DNA of 64,000 nt. Source: Hofstenia miamia. Its lineage: Eukaryota; Xenacoelomorpha; Acoela. The notes under the pieces were generated by a model that made no database searches, was not told the DNA's origin, and saw only the letters and a program-made list of their open reading frames with translations. How positions within the stretch are numbered: position 1 is the stretch's first letter; each line of letters starts with the position of its first letter. Below, piece after piece: positions 12,894-24,403 of this stretch. The stretch lies in assembly GCA_004352715.1 (NCBI GenBank), contig SCFE01000048.1:1540686-1604685 (forward strand), in the 5' to 3' direction. Both the position numbers and the translations under genes were made by a program.

Positions 12894-13184
12894 CTATTTA
12901 ACCTTGAAATTACAATTATAGCAAATCATCAATGTTGATCGATCATATTTGCATCCATGCTTAAGTATTTGGCACTCCACAATACCTAACGTAATTCTGC
13001 TTATCAAAGAACTTGACTGCGTTAATGATAATTGCAATAATGTTCCTTTTCGAAATCGGTATTTCATTTTAATCAATGTAGAAGTAACAACCACTTTTGA
13101 AAGGAGCCACTTTGTCGAGACAGTGAGATCGTTAATTGCAAAATATGTGTACTTCCCTGCTTCTAGATCTCTCACACTTGTCAA
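12894..13184 (-). CDS. Unrecognised open frame, possible exon or ORF fragment
   Basis: The minus strand is open for about 96 codons, beginning without ATG at VRDLEAGKYTYFAIND. It has alternating hydrophobic residues suggesting beta strands and three cysteines near the end. The composition is less AT-driven than that of typical chance ORFs nearby. No clear acceptor or donor flanks it, and the opposite strand is also open for 89 codons, so the strand is uncertain. No family recognised. Confidence 0.2.
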   Translation of the reverse strand: MTSVRDLEAGKYTYFAINDLTVSTKWLLSKVVVTSTLIKMKYRFRKGTLLQLSLTQSSSLISRITLGIVECQILKHGCKYDRSTLMICYNCNFKVK

Positions 13185-13819
13185 TTATCACAATACTGGC
13201 TTTTCTCCGTCGGCATAAATCAGCTGTTTTATTTAAACATCATGCTTCTTTTATGTTAATTCTCATTTTTTATTATTTTGGTTTTATCATGTGAAAACGA
13301 AATTATCATTTGAATTCGAGTTGTACATTTTTTATTAGGAAAGTATTTCAACGAACTAAATATAAATTAATTTTTCCTATTATTTCTATGGTATAAAACG
13401 ATCATTTGCAAAACATCCGCTAGCATGTTATATAATCCAGAGCCCCGGAAGCGATTCAACATTGAGGGACAAAGCTTCTTAAATTTATTTACCAATTCAT
13501 TTTTGAATACATTGTGTTTTAGGTTTTTTCTTATAAAGTATGGATGTGATCTAACTGCACATAAAAAACTATGCTGACTGTAAAATGAGGATCCGGTAGT
13601 GACTTTCCTGATACATTCTTATTGCTTAGGCACCTAAGGTTTTCAACAATTCTTCAACAAATCATTAGAAATCAGTATTTATTTACTAAACTTGGAATCG
13701 TTTTTCACATTAAAATAATTTTTTAAGTATAAACCTACAGTTTTAGACCACAAGTATTAGATTTGCAAATCTGAACATTAGGTAATGTGCATTTAAATTA
13801 CGAACATTGAGATTAAAGG

Positions 13820-13827
13820 ATTTTAAA
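13820..13827. repeat. 8-bp target-site duplication, left
   Basis: ATTTTAAA, identical to 14526-14533 on the other side of the hAT element. Confidence 0.65.
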
Positions 13828-14525
13828 GAGAGATGGAATTGGGATGGGCAAAAGTGGCGGAAAAACTCTTTTTAGTTAAGAGAGGTTGAAGTAAGAGATT
13901 ACCAATTTTAAAGATTGTAAATTAAGTATTTTTTACATCAAATTTCCCTGTGTAAAAAAAATTAATTTACTTAGAAATTTTGCCGCTTTTTGAAAAATGA
14001 ATTACCATGCATTTTTAGCTCTTGGTGAAATTTGATTCTATTCAATGATATTAGCAAGATCATTTTGATCTAATTTGTAGTCAATAGACCTTGCAATTAC
14101 ATTGGAAGGAGAAATATTTTCCTTGTTTAAATTTATTATATAAAATATTGGCATTATAAAAAACTCTATAGTGCTAAAATTTAATTTCATTTTGCTATCA
14201 ATAATGTTATTAATATGCATTAGCATCACGTTTGTTATTAGATTCCTATTGGTAGTAATAGTAACGATGACATTTTCAAAAAGATTATGTATCTTCTAGG
14301 AAGTAAGGATTCAAAATATTTGAATGGTTGTGTGGGTAGTGCAATGAAAATTGTCATAGAACAAATATGGAGCAATAAAATATCGTAAGTAGTTTTTGGA
14401 GCAGAATTTTTTAGCAGACCAATTTAGGGCGTTAGAATATAAAACGTGGGGCAATTTGGGGTAGATTTCAACACGTAAAAATGGAGCAGGGCAATGCACA
14501 AAAATCCGCCCCAGTTCCATCTCTG
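13828..14525. mobile_element. Non-autonomous hAT-type element
   Basis: The left end reads (G)AGAGATGGAATTGGGATGG. The reverse complement of the right end reads CAGAGATGGAACTGGGGCGG. These are inverted repeats with four mismatches over about 20 bp. Identical 8-bp duplications ATTTTAAA flank both ends, and an 8-bp duplication with a CAGAGATG-like terminus is the hAT hallmark. At 698 bp with no recognisable transposase it depends on proteins from elsewhere. A smaller relative with the same terminus sits at 18009-18273. ORFs inside are chance frames. Confidence 0.7.
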
Positions 14526-14533
14526 ATTTTAAA
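14526..14533. repeat. 8-bp target-site duplication, right
   Basis: ATTTTAAA, an exact match to the left duplication. Confidence 0.65.
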
Positions 14534-15013
14534 TGACAACTGGCTCTTTGTTTGTACAGTGAAGCAAAAAGTCAGGCTTTTTAATGAGGTTATTTTCATA
14601 TTGAATTTAATTTTATTTATATTTCAGACATCGTTTCAATCAAATATTTGAAATTTGGGTTTGTGAGCTCCATGTGTGTAAATCAAATTGATTATGAAAT
14701 GTGAATTACTTACAGGTTTATGATTGTTTCGGGAATGTATTCTGCAAGTGTGGGTTAGGTATGAAAATATATATCCATCATTGTCTATAACATTAGTAAA
14801 ATTCATATTTGGTTCTTGGTTTCCTAACTTTTTCCTGAAGACGTTTTATTTAAATCTGCTTAAGAGTAATGATTGTAGTAATAAGAGTCAAAGCAATATT
14901 TTTTGTTAAGATACCATTAAACTACTAGCTAAATATATAATTTATACAATAATAATAACAACAGACTTTGTTTCCGATAAGGAATACAAATTTAAAAGAA
15001 CATGAACATAAAA

Positions 15014-15017
<4 letters not shown>
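14534..15017. other. AT-rich stretch, no feature recognised
   Basis: Left flank of duplicated segment A. It does not match the left flank of the second copy (25404-25517). Confidence 0.6.

Positions 15018-15048
<31 letters not shown>
15018..15048. repeat. (TA)n microsatellite at the left edge of segment A
   Basis: TA tract. Similarity to the second copy begins here. Confidence 0.95.
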
Positions 15049-15245
15049 ATGACACCACTGATTTTGCATTAATAGAAGATGATCTTGAACCAAGAGAATT
15101 GCCTATAAATGATCTTGACCAAAAACTGATCACTGTGATATTTTATCTACATTTTGAACAACTATTTCAAGACTTAAGAAATTTAGAAACCTTGGAATAT
15201 CGACAAGCAGTTGTGAACGTTCTGCCACGTAATATTGAACACTAG
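15049..15245 (+). CDS. Unrecognised protein-coding-like tail (first copy)
   Basis: The frame entering from the (TA)n tract is open to a TAG at 15243-15245. It encodes about 65 residues, including DDLEPRELPINDLDQKL and LETLEYRQAVVNVLPR, an acidic and leucine-rich composition unlike chance AT-rich translation. There is no ATG and no splice acceptor in the TA tract, so the upstream part was probably lost or replaced where the microsatellite begins. An identical copy lies at 25565-25761. It could be the C-terminus of a transposon or host protein; the family is not recognised. Confidence 0.3.
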
Positions 15246-15524
15246 AGCTAAAATTATTTGTTTGCAGAAATATTTTAAATTATTAAATATGTTTCAATCA
15301 ACATTTCGTTTTCCTTAGGAAATTTTCAAGCTCTTCTTATCTTCTTATTAATAATTATCGACAGATTCAGGAAGTCTAAAGCTGATAATACCAACAACTA
15401 AATGTTAGTATAGCAGCAGAGTTTAGTCTTCTTTATTAGTTCATGCGCGCTGAAAATTTAAAATTTTTTAAGAAAACATCCAATGGAAACAAAACTTCAG
15501 CTAAGTATTAGTCGGTTTGTAGCA

Positions 15525-15758
15525 TTAGAGTTTTTCGCCATGATATTTATGATTCGATGGAGCATGTAGCCTGTCATCTTTGCCCGAGCATATGGAATTG
15601 AATGCCGGAAACTTGTGATTGCGTACATAAATCATAACATAATCTTCAAATTTATGTGAATTAGACTGCAAATATCGATGGAAGTGTGGATATATCTCCA
15701 TTTTAAAGGTGCCACAGACATTCAAGTCTGAGTATTGGGGTAGCGATTGCCTCCTCAC
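15525..15758 (-). CDS. Unrecognised 77-codon open frame (first copy)
   Basis: Minus-strand frame rich in His, Tyr and Phe (for example MEIYPHFHRYLQSNSHKF), in a patch with higher GC than its flanks. The repeat at 26041-26274 is identical. There are no convincing splice sites and no family match, so it may be a fossil coding fragment or chance. Confidence 0.2.
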   Translation of the reverse strand: MRRQSLPQYSDLNVCGTFKMEIYPHFHRYLQSNSHKFEDYVMIYVRNHKFPAFNSICSGKDDRLHAPSNHKYHGEKL

Positions 15759-18000
15759 TTTCGGCGCAATTGATATAATCTATGCGATATTTATCACAAT
15801 TAAGTGAAAATAGTTTTGTAAATAGTGAAAACTAGAAATTGTAAAATATAATATAACATTAGACTTAATGCTACCTGTTAATAAACTTCGAAAAGGGCGT
15901 AACTCTTAGTGCCGTTCTATGCCACTCAATGTAAATTTTCATCAATTTCTTTGTCTAAAATTTATAAATTTTAAATTATAGATAAAATATGTATTTAATA
16001 TTGATTTTCGTCAATAAATTTTTTGAAATACATAATCAGCTTATAACAATGAAAATTTCAAATAGCCTGTATAACAACCTAATTACATGTATATCTGAAT
16101 TCATGCATGCAAAAAAACCGGCTCTACAAATGCAATTGCACTTTAGAAAAAATTATAATTATGCCACAGGAAGGTCACTATTTTTTAAAGTAAAATTCAA
16201 ATAAATTTGGAAAAAATATGCATTGGATATGCATAATTTTATCTAAAGTTTTGTAAAATTTTAATATCTAAATCAGATATGTCATTACCTTACTAATTAC
16301 CTTTTTCAAATTACAAAATTTGAAAATCACCTCTGATTATCGTGCTTTGAAAGACAAATTAAATTTATGGCTAATGTAACTTTATAAATTACTTTTTTGC
16401 AAAAACTAGATATTTTTCTATGAAGTTTTCAAAATTATTTTAAGCTAAAATTATATCAACTCGAAGTTACACCACATTTCATATATTTTGAAGAGGTCCC
16501 ATTCAGTGACGTGTCGTAGGCATTCAGTCTCCAGTTGATCTTAGTTTGGAAGGTTCTCGGTTTTAAATATATTTTTTCACAACAATAAACTCGAATTTGT
16601 AATAAATATGAATCCGAAATGAATTTCCTGCCGCTTAGCACACCAAAATGATTAATTAATTTTTAAAGCTCAAAATCCCCAAAGTAAACTTCTTCTATGT
16701 AATAGATGTAAGTTTCAATCTTCTGTCTAAATATTTAAAGTTTCATATTGAAAATTGTCAAAAAAAAATATTTAAAAACCAATAAGAAGATAAACATCTA
16801 TTTTCGAAACATAAATAAATTTCGCCAAATCTAAATTAGAAAAATTACCGGTATTGGTTCATTTTAAATCGTGACAATAGGCCTCGGTATGCATTGCAGG
16901 AAGGGCAAGTAAGTTAATTCGTTTCCAATGTTTGCATAAATTTCACAGAAATGGAAACTGTTTCACTATTTGAAACGTATCAGTTGCAAGTGAAATGAAT
17001 AAAACAATTTTCTAATTCAGTTTTTCTGCTATGCTAAGAATAAATAGAAAATGTCAAGAAATTATTTTTGATTAAATTATACTGTTTATTACACAACATT
17101 TACAGTATATACTTAAAACTACCTTTATCTATGTTCTATCAAGATCTAAGAAACAAGCATTGATATTGAATAACACGCCTTTAATTTTATTCAATTCTTA
17201 CTTAATTTTACATAAAAATCAATTACTAAGTAACACTCTCACAAATCAATGTGTCACTTTAAAAGTTCTTGTGATAAATTGGAATTCATTTTCATTCAGC
17301 ATGTATGTCCTAAAAATGCCAAACGAAGGTTTCCAAATTTGTCATTTTTACATGTAGCTGTTTATGAATCTGGATATCTAAAATATTGAACTATTCCATG
17401 AATGTGTCGAAGAAGCTTAGCATCTTTTGGACTGATGCGATGAAAAACAATATACAGCAAATACCACTCTATTCTAGGTCTTTGTGTTTTCAAAATATTT
17501 GTTGTCAAAGCTGAATCAAATTCGCTGCGCCTAAACCATTTTCACTGATTTCCCCAATTTTTTTGTAATACACAGTTTATAAACATGAATATTGGTATAG
17601 AGTATGCACCTTCAAATTGGGACATTAATATTGTCATTACTTAATATTTTGAAAATAACATGAAAGAATGAGCCAGTTACCAAAGCCAATTTGGTTATGG
17701 ATGAAATTAAAAATCATAATATTCAATTATTAGAGCTGGCTCTCTCTACATCTTGCAGTTGAATATGATCTAAAGTTACTGATCAAGCTTTAAGACAATG
17801 CTAATGAAATACAAAGAAGTCCTTAATCTAAATGGTCATGGACTGTAGGAAGTTTCTATAAAATTAATATAAAATGCAAATCTGCAAAAATATTGTGAAT
17901 ACATCAATCACAACAACAATTTTCTGCTGTATTTATGGCTGCATTCAACCACATGAATGCATATCTTGGTCCACCACAGCGAAAAGTCAATTTCTATTTT

Positions 18001-18281
18001 GGTTAAACTAGAGATGGGCATGAGCAGGGCTTGGGCATGAGTATTTGAAAATAGCTTGAAATTTAAAAAATATTACCATTATGCAATAGTTTACACAAAT
18101 CAAACAAATGCAGTGATTGTTGATTTTATTATGAATTTCTAACATGCCCAAATTTTTAATAAGAAACTGAAACGTAGAAGAATATTTTTGTGAATAATAC
18201 AAAAATAGGCCTAAGATGAATCGAAATGGTATTAATTTTAATAGGCAGGACCTGGGCCGAAAATTCATCTCTGGGTTAAGC
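18001..18281. mobile_element. hAT-type MITE with imperfect target duplications (first copy)
   Basis: The element at 18009-18273 (265 bp) begins TAGAGATGGGC, and its right end reads CAGAGATGAATTTTC in reverse complement. Flanking 8-mers GGTTAAAC (18001-18008) and GGTTAAGC (18274-18281) differ by one base. The terminus and 8-bp duplication match hAT and resemble those of 13828-14525. No coding capacity. Confidence 0.55.
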
Positions 18282-18345
18282 TGACTATAATAGCATTACA
18301 GCTTATAGCATTCACACATTGTATGCAATTCATGCTGTAATGGCT

Positions 18346-18346
18346 N
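18346..18346. other. Single-N gap
   Basis: One N follows TAATGGCT. The bases to its right (CGCATAAGTAACGAATGATA) are missing from the second copy, which instead has a TA-rich filler and its own N at 28885. Confidence 0.9.
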
Positions 18347-18529
18347 CGCATAAGTAACGAATGATATTTTTGTAGAAGTGCTTTATATTACTCGCAATTT
18401 TGCTGTTTAATAAATTTTTTCCGAAAAAAACATGTTTTTTGGAAAAAATCATACTTTTTGTTTGTATGTTTTTCCAAAACTGCTAAAAACAAAATAATAA
18501 GATATATATATATATATATATATATATAT

Positions 18530-19235
18530 CATAAGCGCCGCGAGTGGGGGCAAAAGGGAGCAGCTGCCCCCCTTTCATGGTGAGTTGATTGATTTTTATC
18601 AAATGGAAATTCCAAATTTCTTAGTAATATTTGATTTAAATAAATTTAAATTCATTTTTAATTCTGATATATGAAGATAAATTGTGAATTATACTTTTAA
18701 GAATACATAAAATGCGCAAGTAATTTTTTGGTGAATAAAAATTTTTTTCTAGATCGTTATAAAAAGTCTTTAAATCCTTAACGGTTAAGCATTGCTAAAA
18801 TAAATTTCAGTTAAACGAAGTATGGGGTAACAAAGTTAGCCCAATTTAAAAAAGCCTAAAACTGTATAAATAAATTTTTACATATGAAAATTTGTAAATT
18901 CCTTTTTTAGCTTTTAAGCAAAAATAATTTTTAGACGTTTTGCCTAAAAATCTTACTTATGTTTGCAGGATAATTTTACAATTAAAGCTTTTGATCCAAG
19001 AATTGGAGACAGAGTAAAAGCCCACATTTCCAAGAAGCTTGACACGCTGACGACAAACAATGTTTTGAATGTATTTGGTCCAGACAATACATTTTCAGGC
19101 TGAATTCGAACACCTGCCTGTATTTCCCCGCAATCATTTCAATTAGTTTTGTCTGCAGCAAACATGCAATGGGAAAGAAAAGAGGAATTAGGTTAGATAC
19201 GTAGAAATTTGCTTAATTTAGTCTGGAGAAAATAT

Positions 19236-19269
<34 letters not shown>

Positions 19270-20042
19270 CAAATTCCTGGAGTCCTAAAATGGATATAGT
19301 TTTTTCTGAAATTGTCTTCTTCACGTAACAACTAAAATATGCAAAAATCTTAGCATACAAAAATTAAAAGGACTTTCACAATATAGATGTCGTTTGGGTA
19401 CGAGCAAATGAATATTTATAAAATTTCATGAAATCAGAGCATTAGAATTTTTCAAGCATGACATTATTACAACAAACTAGCAATCATCCAAAAGAAAAAG
19501 TTATAAGCAGATTAATTTTGGCCTATTGATATTTTTGTTGAATCTAAATAAGCAAAGTTAGGATGGCTCCCATATTGTCCAGACAAAAAGTGCGTAAAAA
19601 ACTTGGGAAGCTCACAAAATATCAAGTTGTTCCTATTTGATTTGCGCTTAAAATCTTATTCTAGTTGTTGTTGGGGTAACAGATTTCCCCAAACTTAAAT
19701 TAACCATTAAGCCAGGTTAAATCTTTGATTAATATCTGAAAAATAATGATGTTATTTTAAAATCCCCTGATATGGAAATTTTTTGATTCTAAAATAGTTG
19801 AGTGGTAGAAAATAACAAACCATAGGCCTATGTTCTTATATTTTCCACATAGGATAGGAGATTAAAGCAGATTCTAGCACATTTCTTCTGATAATCAACT
19901 GCTTGAAAAATAAGATCTCATCTCCTTGTTCTCTTTCAATTAAATGATTCAATTTTCTCAAAAAAATGAAATATATTTTCTACAAAAACACGAGCAAAAA
20001 ATTTTTTGCCCCTCCTTTAAGAAGTTTCTCGCGGCGCCCTTG
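18530..20042. mobile_element. hAT-like element bounded by (TA)n (first copy)
   Basis: The left end reads CATAAGCGCCGCGAG and the right end reads CAAGGGCGCCGCGAG in reverse complement, 12 of 15 identical. Both ends lie in TA tracts, with ATATATAT on the left and TTATATAT on the right as possible 8-bp duplications. The interior is about 1.5 kb. Near 18970-19090 a short open stretch begins after TTATGTTTGCAG, contains KAFDPRIGDRVKAHISKK and ends at a TGA; its family is unknown. Parts of the interior (about 19370-19720) recur at 52868-53205 and, inverted, at 50350-50575. Assignment to hAT is inferred from the termini. Confidence 0.5.

Positions 20043-20044
<2 letters not shown>

Positions 20045-20087
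<43 letters not shown>
20045..20087. repeat. (TA)n at the A/B junction
   Basis: TA tract where the two duplicated copies diverge. Module B follows here; in the second copy the corresponding tract (30561-30612) leads straight to segment C. Confidence 0.95.
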
Positions 20088-20091
<4 letters not shown>

Positions 20092-20131
20092 AAAAAATAA
20101 TGTCTAATAATTTTTTGAAAATAATAAATAA

Positions 20132-20277
20132 TGCCAATTTGCATCTTAGATGTGCCATTTTAACTGTTATTGTGCCAATTTAGTTGTACAAATGCCAATT
20201 TGAATGTTAATATTGCCAATATACATGTCAGTTGTGCCAATATTAATGTTAGATGTGCTAATTTGAAGGTGAAATTG
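20132..20277. repeat. Diverged minisatellite, about 21-bp unit, seven copies
   Basis: Successive units begin (T)GCCAATTT or GCCAATAT, followed by variants of a -ATGTTAGATGT-like second half, spaced 20-22 bp. Because the unit is about 21 bp, the minus strand reads a seven-residue repeat (LAHLTLI, LAQLTCI, LAILTFK) from about 20275 down, in a 75-codon frame starting at 20387. Coding status is doubtful. Confidence 0.65.
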
Positions 20278-20767
20278 TGTAGGATGCCCAATTTCGCTTT
20301 TTTCTTCTTCATTAGTAAGTAACCCTCTAACAAATAGGCATTTTCAGTGAGTAAATAAATTTTTTTGCAATTGCTATTTTGGAACATGTCTCTTTTTACA
20401 TACTTGTTTCATTAAAGAGATATTAGGTCATACACGATGTCGATATAAATATTTTATAAACTTTTTGAAATTATTAATCACTAACTAACATTTTACGCAA
20501 GTTTTGGTCGGATTTTTCTTTACAACACGTACACAATTAATTGCCCGATAACTGCTTTCCTCGTTTTTGCCACAAACCAAATAATTCTCATTGCAACAAG
20601 ATTTTAAATTGTAGACCGAAAATTTGAAAGATCCTTTCTAAAAATATTTAGCTGATGTACATGGACTTTCAGTTTCCGCGTTGTTATATTCGGTAAACTT
20701 ATTTAATTGTACAGTGATTTGAGATTGATTGTTAATCTTCCATATTACAGCCTCTGTAAATGTCAAA

Positions 20768-20769
<2 letters not shown>

Positions 20770-20813
<44 letters not shown>
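20770..20813. repeat. (TA)n microsatellite
   Basis: Pure TA tract inside module B. Confidence 0.95.
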
Positions 20814-20817
<4 letters not shown>

Positions 20818-22739
20818 CGTAGCTAAAGCTTGAGTAAACTTCTTAGATTTAAAGAAGCACCTTATATTCATTGCTAGAATTTATCCGAAACACAAAAATA
20901 TATCAAACTTTGCAGAAAATTCTGAAATGATCAGTTTTTAACAGCGAGAAAATCTAACGGTAGACTGAGAAAGCCTCCCCAAGTCCTGTTTATGAAGGAA
21001 TAAATGTTTATATAATGAGTAAAGCATGCCCAACAAAGACAAGACATAATCACTCGTATTAAAGTTTATAATAACTAATTTTTATAGCTGCATACTCGGA
21101 CATTAATATTTGCATCATATTTTGTTAACCATGTTGCACGACCTGGCAAGAACTTTAATGTTTACGTTGGTGTCACTTACATGGAAAGTAACGAGAATAT
21201 TTACATTTGTGGGATGTATTAAATCATTGCTTAAAAATATTCAATGAAAAAATTTCCGATGAAAACAAAAGATCATTATTTCACACATTGCCTCAAGTGA
21301 AAAATTTAAAGACGTGTTTGTTGACTTTAATTGACAATTAGGTCTTGTCGCCTAAAATAAATTTTTCTTTTAAGTCAAGTAATTTAGCAGATATTTTTCA
21401 TTATACTTCTATATTACCCGGTGTATTTTATGAACTTTCATTTTTTAAGTTCATTTGCTTCTTGCAATTCTTAATAGTAGTATAAAAATGTTAATATATT
21501 TTGCGCTACTCAATGCAAAAATATTTAAAGATTAACTTGAAACACATTTTAGCAAAAACATAATTTCAATAAAACTAGAAAATAATCAAAAATATAATTT
21601 ATTTTTTGTTTCATTTTTTTGTCAAGTTTTAGTTTGTAGATTTTTGTATACATATATTGCGCAATAAATTTGCTTTGACTCTTATAGTGAATTAAATGTG
21701 ATCAATTATAAATCACATAATGTGGCGTGATATATACTATATATTAATACGATAGCGTGTGTATTTAAGCACTCATATCTCAGTATGTGTTTAGCCGATT
21801 TTGATGAAATTTACATCATCTGATAGAAAATTTCCTTAAAATTTGCTGGGCATATTATTTATTACGTTTAGTCTACGAAGTTGAGGGGTACTATTCGAAA
21901 AGTTGGAATGGATAAAAGCGTCAATCTCAAACATACAGCGCTATCCAAACGCTTATATTTCTATAACTAAGGACAAGATAGTTAGCATTAATAATAATAT
22001 TCCGTGTAATCTACATGGGTTCCACTATTATGTAATATTTACATTTATAACTATTAAATATATTGATGTTTAATTACAAACCTCTATTTCGGAGAATGTT
22101 TTTACGTTTTAACAGAAGTAGAAAGAAAATGTTAGTGCTCCAAACTGTACATAGTAGACTATTGATAGGGCATGCATATTGAACATCATCGTCTACTCAT
22201 AAGCTAAATTTCATAGGAACTACTTTAAGCTAGTTTCCCATAATTAATCTTGCACGCATTTTCATGGACGTATGACATCCGTACATATTTTCTATCTGGT
22301 ATAAATATTTTATGACATTCAAATTGAATATCCAAAAGACGTGTTGGTTCTTAAGGATGTATTCAAGTGATGCCATGTTTGAATTACAGATAGGTATTGT
22401 TAGAGGGATATATTCATATTCAGAAATCTAGTTATTCATTGTAAAAATTGTAAATGCATGACGTCTAGGTGTATGATTAAACCAATTTGTATTTGTCGTA
22501 ATAAATCAAAAAATCATTAATATGCGCTGACAGTCTGCTTTTAACTTTTTAAAATAATTTATATAACTGTAGCCCATTAGAGTCACTCAACGAGACAAAT
22601 TCAGAATTACCAATGAAACAAATACAATACACATAGGTCTTGGTCTTAGTTGCCCTAAAGACTAAACCCCAACAACATTTCAGTTAATTATAAATCCAAT
22701 GGAAATACAAACATTGGATCTGTGAAAGCAAAAGGAATC

Positions 22740-23350
22740 CCACTCTTTCCTCTACATCATTGACAACAATGTCCTTTCTTTTTGCTTAAAAACCTTGCTT
22801 TTTGCATGCTTAATTCCCTTCATCCGGTCTTTCATTGTGACTCCCTGTCGTAAACGATTACTCCAAAAACCATTGTAACGTGATTTGTCATGCCTTGACA
22901 TGCTCAATCTTGTCGCAGCTCTACTAAAATGGAGTTCTTTTCCTGCAACTAATAACATTCTGGTATCCTATCTTGCTCCCTTAGTTCATTTTTGTTCCTC
23001 CTAACTATTACCACAGAGGATCTTAACATTGATCTAACTGACGTATTCATTGATTTCATGTTGTTCTGCACATTCAATTATGAATTATGCAGTATTTACT
23101 GTCTCTTGCATCCTCTCCTAATCTTGCTTTTATTTACTGATAAATTTTCGGTTTTCTTTATCAACATTAATTGCTTGTACTCTTCCTTGACTTCTTAAAT
23201 AATGCTCCAATTGCTCTTCCTTCTACTTCTGCACATTTGCCTCTAAACAATGTGAGTAACACATTAACTTAATCCCAAACCTTCCCTGTCTCTCTACTTT
23301 TCTAGGGTCAGCACGCAACTTCAAGTCAATCACATGCTATAGTTATGGGA
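22740..23350 (-). pseudogene. R2-like LINE fragment (end of RT / thumb region)
   Basis: Read on the minus strand, this aligns by eye with the RT C-terminal part of the copy at 60445-60881. Shared points include the GGGATTAAG...GTGT region, CTAGAGGCAAATGTG, AAGTCAAGGAAGAGTACAAG, and AGGAACAAAAATGAACTAAGGGA (here split by changes). It then gives TRLSMSRHDKS where the other copy has DRLCMARHK. Divergence is high and all frames carry stops, so this is an old, partial copy of the restriction-like-endonuclease LINE family found again at 39990, 60445 and 62386. The ORF at 22752-22958 is a surviving piece. Confidence 0.55.
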
Positions 23351-23518
23351 CTATCTTCTATTCTTAGCATACGCATTCACTATGGCTATCATCTCCACCA
23401 CTTATATCATTGGAATTATAATTATTATTATCTGTTTGACAATCGCAGCGGCATGTGAAAACATGTTAAATGATGGGTTTCTTTTTTAAATTCATATATA
23501 AACTCAAGAATTTTGAAT

Positions 23519-23535
23519 TATTATTATCATTATTA

Positions 23536-23567
<32 letters not shown>

Positions 23568-23590
23568 TTAATGTTATTGTTATTATTGTA
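23519..23590. repeat. (ATT)n microsatellite, imperfect
   Basis: Interrupted ATT triplets. Confidence 0.9.
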
Positions 23591-23948
23591 AAGTAATTTG
23601 ATATTCCCAGCTTTTTGGAATTCTTTCATCTATTCTATATAACGGATAATATAAAAACTTTCTTTAGAATTCCTTTCATTCTTGAGAAATAATTATTTTC
23701 TTATCCGCTTACCATTCTAACACTTAAGCCAAATAAAACTAGATTTTTTCTTAAGTATGACAGTAATAGAATATTTAGGTAGCAGTTTATTGAATCATAA
23801 GTAGACAAGCCTCAGAATACGTCTTTAACTCTAATGAATAACATATAGTAAATTAACATTTTGAAGGATTTCAAATAGTAAAAAAGTTATTATTAAATAA
23901 GCTTAGTACATCACTGCGCCATTTTAATAAAGTCAATAATCTTCAACC

Positions 23949-23992
23949 ATATATATATATATATATATAATATATATATAATTTATATATAT
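23949..23992. repeat. (TA)n at the B/C junction
   Basis: Interrupted TA tract at the right edge of module B. Confidence 0.95.
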
Positions 23993-24403
23993 ACAGGTTG
24001 ACAAACACTGATCGGGCATCCTTGGGACCTAAAGGTACAGGATTAGCCGTTTTGCTGGATTAGCTACTAGGTTAGAATACACTAAACCGTCACCTTGAAA
24101 TTAAAATATTCCATGAAACAGAACACTTTAATTGATGCAAAAATTACTAATAAACATAAATCAACTAGTCAAGCAAAGCTATTATAATTAAATGAAACCA
24201 AGTAAATATTCACATGGCCGTGACACTACATTATGATTAAATCAGATATCATTATGATTACCGGATATATATATATATATATATATGTAGCTCATTGATT
24301 GTACTTAGGTGTGAATAGTAATTTGCTTCTTTCATTTGATTGAAATAGTATCTACTTTTGACGATGTACCGTAATTTAAATTTTTTTAATTGACTGTTGT
24401 TAG
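23993..24403. repeat. Duplicated segment C, first copy
   Basis: Matches 30615-31025 (offset 6622). I saw only two base differences, at the edges of the internal (TA)n at 24263-24287. It starts ACAGGTTGACAAACACTGAT and is cut by the 1000-N gap. The first 270 bp, from ACAGGTTGAC to GATTACCGGA, lie between two TA tracts and may be a small mobile unit. No coding potential. Confidence 0.85.

Larger units (their letters stand above)
15049..20044. repeat. Duplicated segment A, first copy
   Basis: Matches 25565-30560 at a constant offset of 10516 bases, with no length change at any anchor I compared (15049, 15525, 18345, 18530, 19270, 20041). Two internal (TA)n tracts (18503-18529 and 19239-19266) also have identical length in both copies. 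Every line compared by eye was identical, except 18346-18369 versus 28862-28885, where each copy has a single N beside a different 24-base filler. Such identity including microsatellite length points to an assembly duplicate or a very recent event. Confidence 0.9.
20088..23948. other. Module B: 3.9-kb segment absent from the second copy
   Basis: Bounded on both sides by (TA)n. It contains a minisatellite (20132-20277), (TA)n at 20770-20813, an R2-like LINE fragment (22740-23350, -) and an ATT repeat (23519-23590). It has no terminal inverted repeat that I can see. It is either an insertion into a TA tract or a segment lost from the other copy by recombination between flanking TA tracts. The stretch 20820-22740 holds no recognised feature. 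Confidence 0.75.
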
